Positions 33,077-41,892 of a DNA stretch of 64,000 nucleotides are shown one piece after another. The stretch covers positions 1,116,001-1,180,000 of the forward strand of contig NZ_CP133188.1 of NCBI RefSeq assembly GCF_030913635.1. The letters run 5' to 3'. The notes under the pieces are model-generated. The model was not told where the DNA came from. It saw nothing but the letters and a program-made list of their open reading frames with translations, and did no database searches. Position 1 is the first letter of the stretch. The number at the start of each line of letters is the position of its first letter. The translations under genes were made by a program, and so were the position numbers. Origin of the DNA: Sedimentibacter sp. MB35-C1. Its GTDB lineage: Bacteria > Bacillota > Clostridia > Tissierellales > Sedimentibacteraceae.

Positions 33077-33952
33077 TTGGAAAAGTTAAAGGTAGGTATT
33101 ATCGGACCAGGTAACATAGGTATTGACTTAATGATGAAGATTAAAAGAAGTCCATACTTGGAACTAAAATGTGTGGTTAATATTAAAGAATCAGAAGGGT
33201 TGGATATCGCCAGAGGTTTTGGGGCAGACGCTTCTGCAGGCGGAGTAGATTATATGATAGCTAATCACCCCGATCTTGATATAGTATTTGATTCAACAAG
33301 TGCGGCAGCTCATGCAGCAGCAGCCCCAAAATTAAAGGCTGCAGGTTATTTTACAATAGATCTAACTCCTGCAGCGGTTGGACAATATTGCGTACCAACG
33401 GTTAACCTTGTTGAAGGAATGCTGAATGCTGACAATGTAAACATGGTTACATGTGCAGGTCAGGCAACAGTTCCTATAGTTGCGGCAATAAACAAAGCAT
33501 CAGACGTTGTTTATGCAGAAGTAGTGTCATCTATTAGCAGCAAAAGTGCAGGCCCAGGGACCAGGGCTAACATAGATGAATTCACAGTTACAACAAGAAA
33601 GGCTCTTGAAGAAGTCGGAGGAGCAGATAAAGCCAAAGTAATAATAGTATTGAATCCAGCGGAACCTCCAATTTTTATGAGAAATACAATATACACAAAA
33701 GTAAAAGATACAAACCTTGATGCAATAAAGGAATCAGTACATAATGCAGTAAAAGAGCTCAATCAATTTGTTCCTGGGTATAAAATTTTATTAGAACCTA
33801 TAATTCAAGATGATATAGTAACAACTATGATTCAAGTGGAGGGACTTGGAGATTACTTGCCTGTATATTCAGGTAATTTAGATATAATTACATCTGCTGC
33901 TATTTATACAGCAGAGAGAAGAGCTCAACATTTAGCAGGAGGATCAAGATAA
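33077..33952 (+). CDS. mhpF: Acetaldehyde dehydrogenase (acylating), DmpF/MhpF-like
   Basis: A 291-residue NAD-dependent enzyme that turns an aldehyde and CoA into acyl-CoA. The Rossmann motif VGIIGPGNIGIDL is at 6-18, the catalytic Cys is C126 in MVTCAGQATVPI, and the AEVVSSISSKSAGPGTRANIDEF block at about 168-190 is diagnostic for the DmpF/BphJ class, unrelated to the large AdhE-type dehydrogenases. In this class the enzyme forms a complex with the aldolase and receives the aldehyde by channelling; that aldolase gene follows here with a one-base overlap (TAATG). The start is TTG behind AGGAGG. Acetaldehyde or propanal are the likely substrates. Confidence 0.94.
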   Translation: MEKLKVGIIGPGNIGIDLMMKIKRSPYLELKCVVNIKESEGLDIARGFGADASAGGVDYMIANHPDLDIVFDSTSAAAHAAAAPKLKAAGYFTIDLTPAAVGQYCVPTVNLVEGMLNADNVNMVTCAGQATVPIVAAINKASDVVYAEVVSSISSKSAGPGTRANIDEFTVTTRKALEEVGGADKAKVIIVLNPAEPPIFMRNTIYTKVKDTNLDAIKESVHNAVKELNQFVPGYKILLEPIIQDDIVTTMIQVEGLGDYLPVYSGNLDIITSAAIYTAERRAQHLAGGSR

Positions 33953-34968
33953 TGGCAAAAATTTATTTAACAGATACAACACTAAGAGACGGAAGTCATA
34001 CAGTGTCTCATAAATTCAGCGCCGATGATGTTAAAAAGGTTGTATCGGCACTAGACTCAGCAGGCATTGATTTAATTGAAGTTGGGCATGGAGATGGACT
34101 AACTGGATCAACCATTAACTATGGATTTGCTGATTATGATGATTTTGATATAGTTAAAGCAGCCTCGTCTGTTATAAAAAATTCTAAATTAACAGTATTA
34201 TTACTGCCTGGGATAGGAACAGTTGAAGACCTGAAAAAAGCTCAAAATTATGGAGCAACGGCTGTAAGAATAGCAACTCATGTAACTGAAGCAGATGTTG
34301 CAGCGCAGCACATTAGAGCTGCTAAAAAAATGGGGTTGTTTACAGTTGGGTTTTTAATGATGGCACATATGGCAAGTGTTGAAGGAATTGTTGAAGAAGC
34401 TAAAAAAATGGAATCTTACGGTGCAGACGTAGTATACTGCACTGATTCGGCAGGTGCTATGCTTCCTGTTAATGTAAAAGAAAAAATATCTGCAATGGTT
34501 AAAAATCTAAATATACCTGTTGGACACCATTCTCATAACAACTTAGGGCTGGCAATTGGAAATTCACTTGCAGCTATTGAAGCGGGTGCAACATACATTG
34601 ACGGGTCACTGTCAGGGTTGGGGGCAGGAGCAGGGAATACAGCAACGGATGTATTGGTAGCCGCATTAAATAAAATGGGATATAAACATAATGCTGACTT
34701 GTTCAAAACGATGGACGCAAGCTCAAATGCATTAATACCAGTGCTGGAATCAAAAGGATTGAAAACAAATACAAACCTGGATGCAATGATACTAGGATAT
34801 GCAGGATGTTATTCAAGTTTCTTGCTACATGCCAGAAGGGCATCTGAAAGATTTAATGTTGACGTAAGAGAAATATTGATAGAGTGTGGCAACAGAAAGG
34901 CTGTCGGCGGGCAGGAAGATTGGATTATTGAAATTGCAAATAATATTGCAAAAGCTAAAAACAATTAA
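33952..34968 (+). CDS. mhpE: 4-hydroxy-2-oxovalerate aldolase, DmpG/MhpE-like
   Basis: A 338-residue metal-dependent class II aldolase that cleaves 4-hydroxy-2-oxo acids to pyruvate and an aldehyde. TDTTLRDGSHTV (7-18) is the HMGL-like signature with Arg and Asp of the active site, IEVGHGDGLTGSTINYGF (about 43-60) matches the DmpG group, and GHHSHNNLGLAIGN (about 190-203) gives the two metal-binding His. The gene is translationally coupled to the acylating dehydrogenase. In aromatic degradation its substrate comes from a hydratase, which is missing here; the operon's 2-hydroxyacid dehydrogenase could supply it instead. A terminator follows, ending the operon. Confidence 0.94.
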   Translation: MAKIYLTDTTLRDGSHTVSHKFSADDVKKVVSALDSAGIDLIEVGHGDGLTGSTINYGFADYDDFDIVKAASSVIKNSKLTVLLLPGIGTVEDLKKAQNYGATAVRIATHVTEADVAAQHIRAAKKMGLFTVGFLMMAHMASVEGIVEEAKKMESYGADVVYCTDSAGAMLPVNVKEKISAMVKNLNIPVGHHSHNNLGLAIGNSLAAIEAGATYIDGSLSGLGAGAGNTATDVLVAALNKMGYKHNADLFKTMDASSNALIPVLESKGLKTNTNLDAMILGYAGCYSSFLLHARRASERFNVDVREILIECGNRKAVGGQEDWIIEIANNIAKAKNN

Positions 34969-34977
34969 TTATTATGC

Positions 34978-35010
34978 AAAAGCCTTTGGTTTTTAAAAAC
35001 AAGGGCTTTT
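34978..35010 (+). terminator. Terminator of the catabolic operon
   Basis: AAAAGCC (34978-34984) pairs with GGCTTTT (35004-35010) around an internal TTTTTAAAAA segment, then ATTTTATT. Confidence 0.65.
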
Positions 35011-35081
35011 ATTTTATTATGCAACCTACGTGGGAAATTATGTAATAAACTGTTTTTGGTGGTTAAATTACAAATTTATCC

Positions 35082-35110
35082 TTGAAATTAAATATGTTTT
35101 GAAATAAAAT
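35082..35110 (+). promoter_or_regulatory. Promoter of the second aminotransferase
   Basis: TTGAAA (35082-35087), 17 bases, TAAAAT (35105-35110). With the terminator before it, the aminotransferase is a separate unit from the catabolic operon. Confidence 0.55.
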
Positions 35111-35143
35111 CTATTCAATAGTATAAAAATGGAAGGTGATATT

Positions 35144-36346
35144 ATGTCTAAATTTGCAAAACGCATTTCAAACATGGAAAGTTCGGCAGCAGTAGTAAAA
35201 AGATTGTTTGGAGCTATGAATGATCCTGAAATTATATCTTTCGGCGGAGGAGCGCCTGCCAAAGAAGCACTTCCTGTTGATATTATAAGAGAAATAACAA
35301 ATGATATAATGAGAACAGAGAAAAGAGGAATTGAAGCACTGCAGTACGGACCTGTACTTGGCATATCAGATTTGAGGGATGTTGTAGTGAATGATTTGCT
35401 GGCACCTAAAGGAGTAAACGCAAAATCTGACAATATAGTTATAACCAGCGGCGGAATGGAAGCCATTAACATGCTTTGTCAGCTTTACATCAATCCGGGA
35501 GACATAATATTAGTTGAATCACCAAGCTTTGTACATTCCATAGAAGTTTTTGAAATGTTTCAGGCGAATTGCATTCCTGTAAGTATGGATGAGAAAGGGA
35601 TGGATACTGAGGATTTGGAAGCTAAAATTATTAAATACAATCCAAAGATGATTTACGTGATACCTACATTCCAAAATCCCACAGGTATTACATTAGCATT
35701 GGAAAGAAGAAAAAAAATCGCAGAACTTGGAAGTAAGTATGATGTTATAATTTTGGAGGATGATCCATACCGCGATATAAGGTACAGCGGCAGTGACTTG
35801 CTTCCTATAAAAGCATTTGATCGAGATGGACATACAATATTGGCTAATAGTTTCTCAAAGATTTTTTCTGCAGGAAGCAGGCTTGGATACATATTGGCTG
35901 ATGATGAAGTAGTAAATAAATTATTTGACATTAAGACAGCTACAAATTCACACACTTCTATGCTTCCCCAGATTTTATGTGCAGAGTTTTTTAATAGAGG
36001 TTTTTATTCTGCACATCATAAAATGATATGTGATTTGTATCGTGAAAGAAGAGATACAATGATGGAATGCATTGATAAATATTTTCCTAAGGGCACAAAA
36101 AGAACTACTCCTGATGGAGGGCTCTTTATGTGGGTTGAACTTCCAAAAGGCATAAATACTACAGAGTTGCTAGTTGAATCTGTGGCGGATGTTAAGGTAG
36201 CATATGTAGCAGGCGAAGGATTCTATGTGGAAAGAGGAGGCAAGGGAAATAATTGCATGAGGATAAGCTTTGGTAGTGTTGATCCCGAGAAAATCAGAAT
36301 AGGTATTGAACGTCTGGGCAAGTTAATATGCTCTAAATTAGAATAG
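35144..36346 (+). CDS. PLP-dependent aminotransferase, 2-aminoadipate/LysN-like
   Basis: A 400-residue class I/II aminotransferase close to the LysN/MocR-catalytic group. FGGGAPAKEALP near the N terminus is typical of that group, followed by YGPVLGISDLRD, PTFQNPTGITL with the PLP Asn, EDDPYRDIRY with Asp/Tyr, NSFSKIFSAGSRLGY with the PLP lysine, and a C-terminal Arg in CMRISFGS. It lacks the GntR DNA-binding domain of MocR proteins. Substrates in the group include 2-aminoadipate, branched-chain and aromatic amino acids. The start at 35144 has GGAAGG upstream; an in-frame ATG at 35129 overlaps that site and is rejected. It may use the 2-oxo acids of the preceding operon, but it has its own promoter. 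Confidence 0.87.
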   Translation: MSKFAKRISNMESSAAVVKRLFGAMNDPEIISFGGGAPAKEALPVDIIREITNDIMRTEKRGIEALQYGPVLGISDLRDVVVNDLLAPKGVNAKSDNIVITSGGMEAINMLCQLYINPGDIILVESPSFVHSIEVFEMFQANCIPVSMDEKGMDTEDLEAKIIKYNPKMIYVIPTFQNPTGITLALERRKKIAELGSKYDVIILEDDPYRDIRYSGSDLLPIKAFDRDGHTILANSFSKIFSAGSRLGYILADDEVVNKLFDIKTATNSHTSMLPQILCAEFFNRGFYSAHHKMICDLYRERRDTMMECIDKYFPKGTKRTTPDGGLFMWVELPKGINTTELLVESVADVKVAYVAGEGFYVERGGKGNNCMRISFGSVDPEKIRIGIERLGKLICSKLE

Positions 36347-36363
36347 AATAAAAATAAATACAT

Positions 36364-36412
36364 TTGAACGCGGCGGAAGAATTTTTTATTATAATTTTTA
36401 CGCCGCGTTCAA
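36364..36412. terminator. Terminator between convergent genes
   Basis: TTGAACGCGGCG (36364-36375) pairs exactly with CGCCGCGTTCAA (36401-36412) around a T/A-rich 25-base loop. It separates the aminotransferase from the leftward glycosyltransferase. Confidence 0.7.
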
Positions 36413-36428
36413 GATTAAAGAAATCTTT

Positions 36429-37526
36429 CTACTTTTCTATGCTTTCAACTACATCATCGACTATTTTTATGGATGATGCTTTTGTGTGCATTTTCTTCAT
36501 GTTTTTTTTCATTGCATTAAGCAATGAAGGGTTTTTAATTAATTCAATGGTGCTGTCAATAATCTGGTATGAATTGTTTGCTATAATAGCTGCCCCTTTT
36601 TTTTCAAAGTATAATGCATTTTCCTTTTCCTGACCTGGAACAGGCTTAATAATTATTAAAGGAATTTGTACGGCCAATGCTTCGCTTAAAGTAATCCCAC
36701 CGGATTTTGTAATCATGCAGCATGAAATTTTATATAAATCGTCGATATTTTCAATAAAGCCAAACACTTTTAGATTTCTGAGCCCAAGTGATTCAAGTTT
36801 CGCTTTCTGAATTTTGTTATTCCCGCATACAACAGCAACCTGAATCATTTTATTTTTACAAAGCTCTACGCATACCTTTTTAATGTTTTTAAACACTCCA
36901 AATGCGCCAGAGTTTATGAGAACAATTTTTTTCCCTCTTTTAAAGTTATACTTTTTGTAAAGCATGGAAATGCTTTCGGCTTCCTCAAAGGCATCTCTTA
37001 TAGGAATGCCTGACACCACAGTTTTTTCAACGGGAATATTCAATTTTTTAAGTTCTTCCTGAAGTTCTTCCGTAGCAATGTAAAATTTGTCTATCTCTTC
37101 ACTCAGCCAGAGTTTGTGAGCATAGAAGTCTGTTACTATGTTAAATACGGGGATATTTTCGCCAAGCTGATTTTTTATCCTCAATGAAGCCAGTATGGGG
37201 AATGTATTTATAATTACATCCGGTTTAAACTGACTGGCTATTTCGTTCAATTTTTTATACCCAAAGTTTCGATATAATTCAATAACTTTTTTATCGGTAA
37301 GTTTTTCAGAGCCGTAATACAATATAGAATAAGCTTCTCCGAATTCATAGCTTCTAATGTATGCTTTTTTTATTGTTTCGGTTATTTTAGGATGAGCTTC
37401 CGTAAAAAGATCAACAATGAAAACATTGTTGTAACCTTTGTTAATAAATGCATTTTTTAATGCTGTAGCTACCATTTTGTGTCCGTTTCCGAAGGGCGCG
37501 GTAGTAATTAATATATTTAAATTCAT
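36429..37526 (-). CDS. MGDG synthase/MurG-like glycosyltransferase (UgtP family)
   Basis: A 365-residue GT28-type glycosyltransferase. The N-terminal half begins ILITTAPFGNGHKMVATAL, the lipid-acceptor loop of diacylglycerol glucosyltransferases, with HPKITETIKKAYI behind it. The C-terminal half has VLINSGAFGVFKNI and the UDP-sugar-binding MITKSGGITLSEALAVQIPLIIIKPVPGQEKENA. Such enzymes add glucose or galactose to diacylglycerol, giving membrane glycolipids and lipoteichoic acid anchors. It acts at the cytoplasmic face of the membrane. GGAGG precedes the ATG. It is divergent from the GDT1-family gene. Confidence 0.85.
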   Translation of the reverse strand: MNLNILITTAPFGNGHKMVATALKNAFINKGYNNVFIVDLFTEAHPKITETIKKAYIRSYEFGEAYSILYYGSEKLTDKKVIELYRNFGYKKLNEIASQFKPDVIINTFPILASLRIKNQLGENIPVFNIVTDFYAHKLWLSEEIDKFYIATEELQEELKKLNIPVEKTVVSGIPIRDAFEEAESISMLYKKYNFKRGKKIVLINSGAFGVFKNIKKVCVELCKNKMIQVAVVCGNNKIQKAKLESLGLRNLKVFGFIENIDDLYKISCCMITKSGGITLSEALAVQIPLIIIKPVPGQEKENALYFEKKGAAIIANNSYQIIDSTIELIKNPSLLNAMKKNMKKMHTKASSIKIVDDVVESIEK

Positions 37527-37644
37527 AATGCCTCCGTGAAAATCATTAATTTATGTTCTGTTTATACCTGTTATCAAATATTATAATATATGGCGCGGAT
37601 TTATTAAAGAAAATTATGTAAAAAAATATATTTGGGGGGTAAAT

Positions 37645-38196
37645 ATGTTGGGAGAGGGATTAGAAGCATTTGTTCTGGTATTTGTAGCCGAGGTTGGAGA
37701 TAAAACACAGCTAATGCTAATGACACTTGCTGCAAAATACACAGTAATGCAGATGCTTTTAGGCATATTTCTCGGCGTTACTGTCAATCACGGAGCAGCC
37801 GTAGCCATAGGTTGCTGTCTGTCAAATGTAATTCAAGGAAAATTGCTTCAGTTATTTGCAGGTTTTATATTTGTTGTGTTTGGTATAATAACAATTTTAT
37901 ATGATGAAGAAGATGGAAAAAAAACAAACTATAAATTTGGACCGATAATTACGACTGCTATGACATTTTTACTGGGAGAAATGGGAGACAAAACACAACT
38001 TACTGCTATGACACTTGCAATGGAAGCTCAGTATCCTTACATGGTGCTTGCAGGCTCTGTTGCCGGGATGATGGTCATAGGCATGATTGGAATAATTATT
38101 GGAACGGCATTGACTAAACATATCCCATCTAATATAATAAAAACAGTATCAGGGTTAGTATTTATAATATTTGGGTTAATGAGGTTTATTGAATAG
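37645..38196 (+). CDS. TMEM165/GDT1 family cation transporter (UPF0016)
   Basis: A 183-residue membrane protein of six helices arranged as two repeats, each with the family motif E-x-G-D-K-T-Q: EVGDKTQLMLMTL near 14-26 and EMGDKTQLTAMTL near 112-124. Family members move manganese or calcium across membranes, usually exporting Mn. There is no yybP-ykoY (Mn) riboswitch in the short upstream region. GGGGGG before the ATG serves as the ribosome binding site. The Nudix gene starts on the base after its stop, so both are cotranscribed. Confidence 0.88.
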   Translation: MLGEGLEAFVLVFVAEVGDKTQLMLMTLAAKYTVMQMLLGIFLGVTVNHGAAVAIGCCLSNVIQGKLLQLFAGFIFVVFGIITILYDEEDGKKTNYKFGPIITTAMTFLLGEMGDKTQLTAMTLAMEAQYPYMVLAGSVAGMMVIGMIGIIIGTALTKHIPSNIIKTVSGLVFIIFGLMRFIE

Positions 38197-38811
38197 ATGG
38201 AATTGAACGAAATAAAAAGCAAAATAAAAAAGGTTACTCCGCGGCCGATGGATGACGATTTGAGATTTTCGGTGCTTGTGCCTCTAATTGAAATAGAAGG
38301 CGAGCTGCACATCATTTATGAGGTTAGATCGAAATACGTAAAGCAGCCGGGAGAAGTATCTTTTCCGGGAGGAAAAATAGAAGAAAATGAGAGCCCGCAG
38401 TATGCGGCAGTGAGAGAAACCTGCGAGGAACTGGGAATAGATGAATCCCGTGTTGAAATAATTAGCGAGCTGGATTATGCTACGAGCAAAAGCGGCTCTT
38501 TTGTTTATACTTTTTTAGGACATATTAAAAATGTGGATTTGCAAAGAATTGAATTCAATCGGGATGAGGTTGATAAATTATTTTTTGTTCCTTTTTCATT
38601 CTTTTTAAATAATGAACCTGAAAAATATTATATGAACTATTTGCCGAAGGCAGATGATGATTTTCCTTATCACATGGTTAACAACGGAGAAAAATATGAT
38701 TGGGAAAGTATAAGATATCCCGTTTATTTTTATGACTATAAGGGGCATATAATATGGGGCCTTACTGCTAAGGTTACGTACAATTTGATTAGAAAATTAA
38801 AATATAATTAG
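38197..38811 (+). CDS. Nudix hydrolase, CoA pyrophosphatase-like
   Basis: A 204-residue Nudix enzyme. The box G-x5-E-x7-REUxEExGU is complete: GKIEENESPQYAAVRETCEE then LGI, about residues 66-88, preceded by EVSFPGG. The arrangement, with KSKYVKQPGEVSFPGG-like text in front and a long C-terminal part, resembles CoA diphosphatases of the NudL/YeaB type, which cleave CoA or acyl-CoA to phosphopantetheine forms; other nucleoside diphosphate substrates remain possible. The ATG abuts the stop codon of the GDT1-family gene. The following 415-base gap contains a promoter and a T-box leader. Confidence 0.85.
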   Translation: MELNEIKSKIKKVTPRPMDDDLRFSVLVPLIEIEGELHIIYEVRSKYVKQPGEVSFPGGKIEENESPQYAAVRETCEELGIDESRVEIISELDYATSKSGSFVYTFLGHIKNVDLQRIEFNRDEVDKLFFVPFSFFLNNEPEKYYMNYLPKADDDFPYHMVNNGEKYDWESIRYPVYFYDYKGHIIWGLTAKVTYNLIRKLKYN

Positions 38812-38841
38812 AAAATACGTGAAAAAAAAATTAAAAAACAG

Positions 38842-38870
38842 TTGCATTTTTTATAATATTATAATATAAT
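38842..38870 (+). promoter_or_regulatory. Promoter of the cysK-cysE T-box operon
   Basis: TTGCAT (38842-38847), 17 bases, TATAAT (38865-38870); two further overlapping TATAAT-like hexamers lie just upstream. Predicted start near 38877. Confidence 0.65.
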
Positions 38871-38914
38871 AAGTAAAAAATATACCCAACTAAATTAGTA
38901 GGAAATACAATGAA

Positions 38915-39155
38915 GAAGGAAAGTAGTATATATTGAATTTTCAGAGAGAGCATCTCAAGGCTGAAAAGATGCTTACAGGATGTATGTATGAAGTGCCCTT
39001 TGGAGTACAGCACCGAAATCTGTAACAGAGTAGGCTGCTGCGGAGCATATCCGTTATCGTATAATAGCATGATAGTGCTAGCACAAGGTGGGCAGTATGC
39101 CAAAAAGAGTGGAACCGCGGATAACTCCGTCTCTATATAGAGATGGAGTTTTTTT
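38915..39155 (+). promoter_or_regulatory. T-box riboswitch, cysteine specifier
   Basis: A tRNA-sensing leader. The T-box proper, AGAGTGGAACCGCGG, is at 39106-39120 and is followed by the terminator hairpin 39123-39150 (AACTCC with GGAGTT, inner GTCTCT/AGAGAT) and seven T. In stem I the specifier loop reads GAAG-TGC-CCTTTGGAG; the TGC at 38994-38996 is a cysteine codon, matching the cysteine genes downstream. The frame is the same as in the valine T-box at 60900. Uncharged tRNA-Cys should allow read-through into cysK-cysE. Confidence 0.9.
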
Positions 39156-39226
39156 GTATTTATATCTGCATGCATTAGCTATTAAAAATATTTTCTAGTT
39201 TATGGGTTCAAAAAGGATGGGATGAT

Positions 39227-40120
39227 ATGAGTAATTTTACAACATTAAATTTAATCGGAAATACTCCTGTAGTAAAACTTCCGGAAGAGAATATTTTTGT
39301 TAAAATGGAGAAATTTAACCCCGGAGGCAGCATCAAGGACAGGGCGGCATTAGGGATGATACTGGATGCGGAAGAAAAGGGATATTTAAAAAATAACAGT
39401 GTAATCGTCGAGCCTACCAGCGGAAATACGGGAATAGGCTTAGCATTGATAGGAAGACTTAAGGGATACAAAGTAATTATAGTAATGCCTGAATCAATGA
39501 GTGCGGAAAGAAGAGCGATGATATCCTCTTATGGAGCGACACTGATATTGACAGAGGCTCAAAAAGGTATGTCAGGAGCTATTGAAAGGGCTAATGAAAT
39601 TTTGAAGAAGGATAAAAATAATTTTATGCCGGATCAATTTAACAACCCTGCCAATCCGATGAGTCATTATAAAACAACTGCAGAGGAAATAATCCGCCAA
39701 TTGAATGATATAGATATATTTACCGCGTCTGTAGGCAGCGGAGGAACATTGACAGGTGTATCTAAACGCTTAAAAGAATATAACAGCAAAATAATAACAG
39801 CGGGAGCAGAGCCTTCAAAATCTGCGGTTATATCAGGAGGAAGCCCGTCATCTCACAAAATACAGGGCATTGGGGCGGGATTTATTCCAAAAACCTACAG
39901 TGGAGAAAATGTAGATGAGGTGTTGACCGTAACTGATGAGGAAGCCATAGACACGGCAATTGAGGTTTCAGCTAAAACAGGTATACTGGTAGGCATATCT
40001 ACGGGAGCCAATGTTGCAGCTGCAAGAAAAATGGCTGAAAAATACGGAAGTAACAAAAAAATATTGACTGTTTCACCTGACGGCGGCGAAAAGTATATGT
40101 CGACGGTCAAATATTACTAA
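39227..40120 (+). CDS. cysK: Cysteine synthase (O-acetylserine sulfhydrylase)
   Basis: A 297-residue PLP enzyme that makes cysteine from O-acetylserine and sulfide. The PLP lysine lies in NPGGSIKDRAALGMI (about residues 29-43), VEPTSGNTGIGLA (about 63-75) is the asparagine loop for substrate carboxylate, and SVGSGGTLTGV (about 168-178) is the phosphate-binding loop. It is slightly shorter than typical 305-310. It stands first in a two-gene operon with cysE, behind a cysteine T-box, so both substrate-making and final steps respond to charged tRNA-Cys. The start has GGATGGGATG upstream. Confidence 0.94.
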   Translation: MSNFTTLNLIGNTPVVKLPEENIFVKMEKFNPGGSIKDRAALGMILDAEEKGYLKNNSVIVEPTSGNTGIGLALIGRLKGYKVIIVMPESMSAERRAMISSYGATLILTEAQKGMSGAIERANEILKKDKNNFMPDQFNNPANPMSHYKTTAEEIIRQLNDIDIFTASVGSGGTLTGVSKRLKEYNSKIITAGAEPSKSAVISGGSPSSHKIQGIGAGFIPKTYSGENVDEVLTVTDEEAIDTAIEVSAKTGILVGISTGANVAAARKMAEKYGSNKKILTVSPDGGEKYMSTVKYY

Positions 40121-40134
40121 AAGGAGGAGACATT

Positions 40135-40692
40135 ATGATGAAGTTTATTAAATCGATAATTGAAGATATAGATTCTGTATTTGGCAGAGATCCGGCAGCA
40201 AGAAATAGAATAGAAATACTATTTTTGTATCCTCATATAAAAGCATTGATAGCATATAAAATTTCTCACAGCCTATATTTGAAGAAAAGATTCTTCCTGG
40301 CTAGGTGGGTTTCAAATATAGGGAGAAGAATGACGGGAATTGAAATACACCCAGGAGCAACAATAGGAAAGGGACTGTTTATAGATCATGGCATGGGAGT
40401 TGTGATCGGCGAAACAGCAATTATCGGGAATAATGTTAAAATGTTTCATGGAGCTACTTTGGGAGGAACAGGAAACGAAAAAGGTAAAAGGCACCCGACT
40501 GTTGGAGACAATGTAATTATAGGAAGTTCTGCAAAAATACTCGGAAATATATATATAGCGTCTGGAACGAAGGTTGGGGCCAATGCTGTGGTTCTTCATG
40601 ATACCAGCCCTAACTCTACAGTAGTTGGAATTCCTGCTAAAGAAGTTAAAAAAGGCAGTAAAATTATTTATTTAAATGAGTATGCAATATAA
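40135..40692 (+). CDS. cysE: Serine O-acetyltransferase
   Basis: A 185-residue left-handed beta-helix acyltransferase that makes O-acetylserine from serine and acetyl-CoA. An alpha-helical N terminus is followed by hexapeptide repeats: GIEIHPGATIGKGLFIDHGMGVVIGETA with the catalytic His, then GATLGGTGNEKGKRHPTVGD for CoA and serine. The form is short, like EpsC/CysE of Gram-positives. GGAGG is seven bases before the first of two adjacent ATG codons. It is the second gene of the T-box operon; a terminator follows. Confidence 0.93.
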   Translation: MMKFIKSIIEDIDSVFGRDPAARNRIEILFLYPHIKALIAYKISHSLYLKKRFFLARWVSNIGRRMTGIEIHPGATIGKGLFIDHGMGVVIGETAIIGNNVKMFHGATLGGTGNEKGKRHPTVGDNVIIGSSAKILGNIYIASGTKVGANAVVLHDTSPNSTVVGIPAKEVKKGSKIIYLNEYAI

Positions 40693-40717
40693 AAGTGAGG
40701 TTCAGCCTGCAATTTGA

Positions 40718-40740
40718 AACGAGGCTAAGCCTCGTTTTTT
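40718..40740 (+). terminator. Terminator of cysK-cysE
   Basis: AACGAGGC (40718-40725) pairs with GCCTCGTT (40729-40736) across a 3-base loop, then T to 40740. The T-run touches the stop codon of the convergent GerMN gene. Confidence 0.85.
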
Positions 40741-41764
40741 ATTCATGAATTTTTGTATTGCTGTAATCAACTGACAACGGTTCTCCTTCTTCAAGAATTA
40801 TGTGCCCCGATTCATAAGGGCCTCCTTCAATTGTAAGATATACAATATGAGTGTCGTAGTAGGTCCCAAGAGTATTTGCAATACATGTAAGTACCTTTTC
40901 TTCAAATCCGGCGCCTAAATTCATTTCAGTTATAAATTCTTTAGATAAGTCAATATGGGCGCTGTTTTCTTCAAGGCTGTAATAAAGTTCATTTATTTTT
41001 GTATTGGGACTGAATATTTCGTAAACAGACAAATCTTTTAAGGTTTTTTCAATTACATCCTTAGGTTCATCATTGGTATTAAAAGATACAGGCACGTCGA
41101 TTGTGTTTAAATTTATGCCGTTTATATCAGGATAAAATAGTGTTACAGTTTGAATGAAAGGAACATTATTTTCAATATCGGACAATGTTGAAACAGTTTC
41201 GTAACCTTCTCCTTTATTTACGGTTTTAACTAGTCCTTTATTTCTTGCATAGTATTCAATTACGGTTTCATTGTTATTTTTTGTTGTTACCTCAATAGCA
41301 TCTAAGTTTCCTTGAGTAGTTACAACTTTTTTGGAAATATTAGTTATTACGGTTTCGGAATTTTCTCCTGTTAACCAGCTGTTTCCTTCTTTTAAAGGTT
41401 CTTTAAGAAGAATTTTACTTTCTGTATATTCATCATCTGCAAAATTTTCACGGAAATATGTCTCGCCTCTGAAGAATACTTCTTTCAGCTGTCCGTCTTT
41501 TAATTCTAGAACTTTAACAGACTCGGACCCTCCGTTATTGGTCCTTATCTGTACTCTGCTATCAGTTTTATAATCTATGAAGACCGTATATGACGTATAT
41601 TCGTTTCCTACACCTTCATATATGTACTTAGCGTTTTCAGTTAAAGGGTAAAAATCTTCGATTCTATATTCATTAGGTATATTGGACTCTTCAGTGATGT
41701 TGCCGTTCTCGCATGCGGTTAAAATTAGCATGAGTAACAAGGCAGAAATAAGTATTTTTTTCAT
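40739..41764 (-). CDS. GerMN-domain lipoprotein
   Basis: A 341-residue lipoprotein. The signal peptide MKKILISALLLMLILTAC ends at the lipobox Cys18. The middle part (about 30-225) is a beta-rich region of unknown family, with EYRIEDFYPLTENAKYIYEG. The C-terminal region from about 235 matches the GerMN domain (NTKINELYYSLEENSAHIDLS in pieces, then ANTLGTYYDTHIVYLTIEG), which in GerM acts in spore formation and germination but also occurs in other lipoproteins. Start at 41764 is set by AAGGAG and the signal peptide; an in-frame ATG 16 codons upstream lacks both. It suggests, but does not prove, a spore former. Confidence 0.8.
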   Translation of the reverse strand: MKKILISALLLMLILTACENGNITEESNIPNEYRIEDFYPLTENAKYIYEGVGNEYTSYTVFIDYKTDSRVQIRTNNGGSESVKVLELKDGQLKEVFFRGETYFRENFADDEYTESKILLKEPLKEGNSWLTGENSETVITNISKKVVTTQGNLDAIEVTTKNNNETVIEYYARNKGLVKTVNKGEGYETVSTLSDIENNVPFIQTVTLFYPDINGINLNTIDVPVSFNTNDEPKDVIEKTLKDLSVYEIFSPNTKINELYYSLEENSAHIDLSKEFITEMNLGAGFEEKVLTCIANTLGTYYDTHIVYLTIEGGPYESGHIILEEGEPLSVDYSNTKIHE

Positions 41765-41892
41765 AGGTATCTCCTTATATACATAAACTATATTTTTATA
41801 TATTATGCCCAAAAAAAGAATATATAAAAATTAAGGAATAAAATAAGAATTTCTGCTATTTTATTTTTGAAATAGAATTGGTATTTAGCGCT

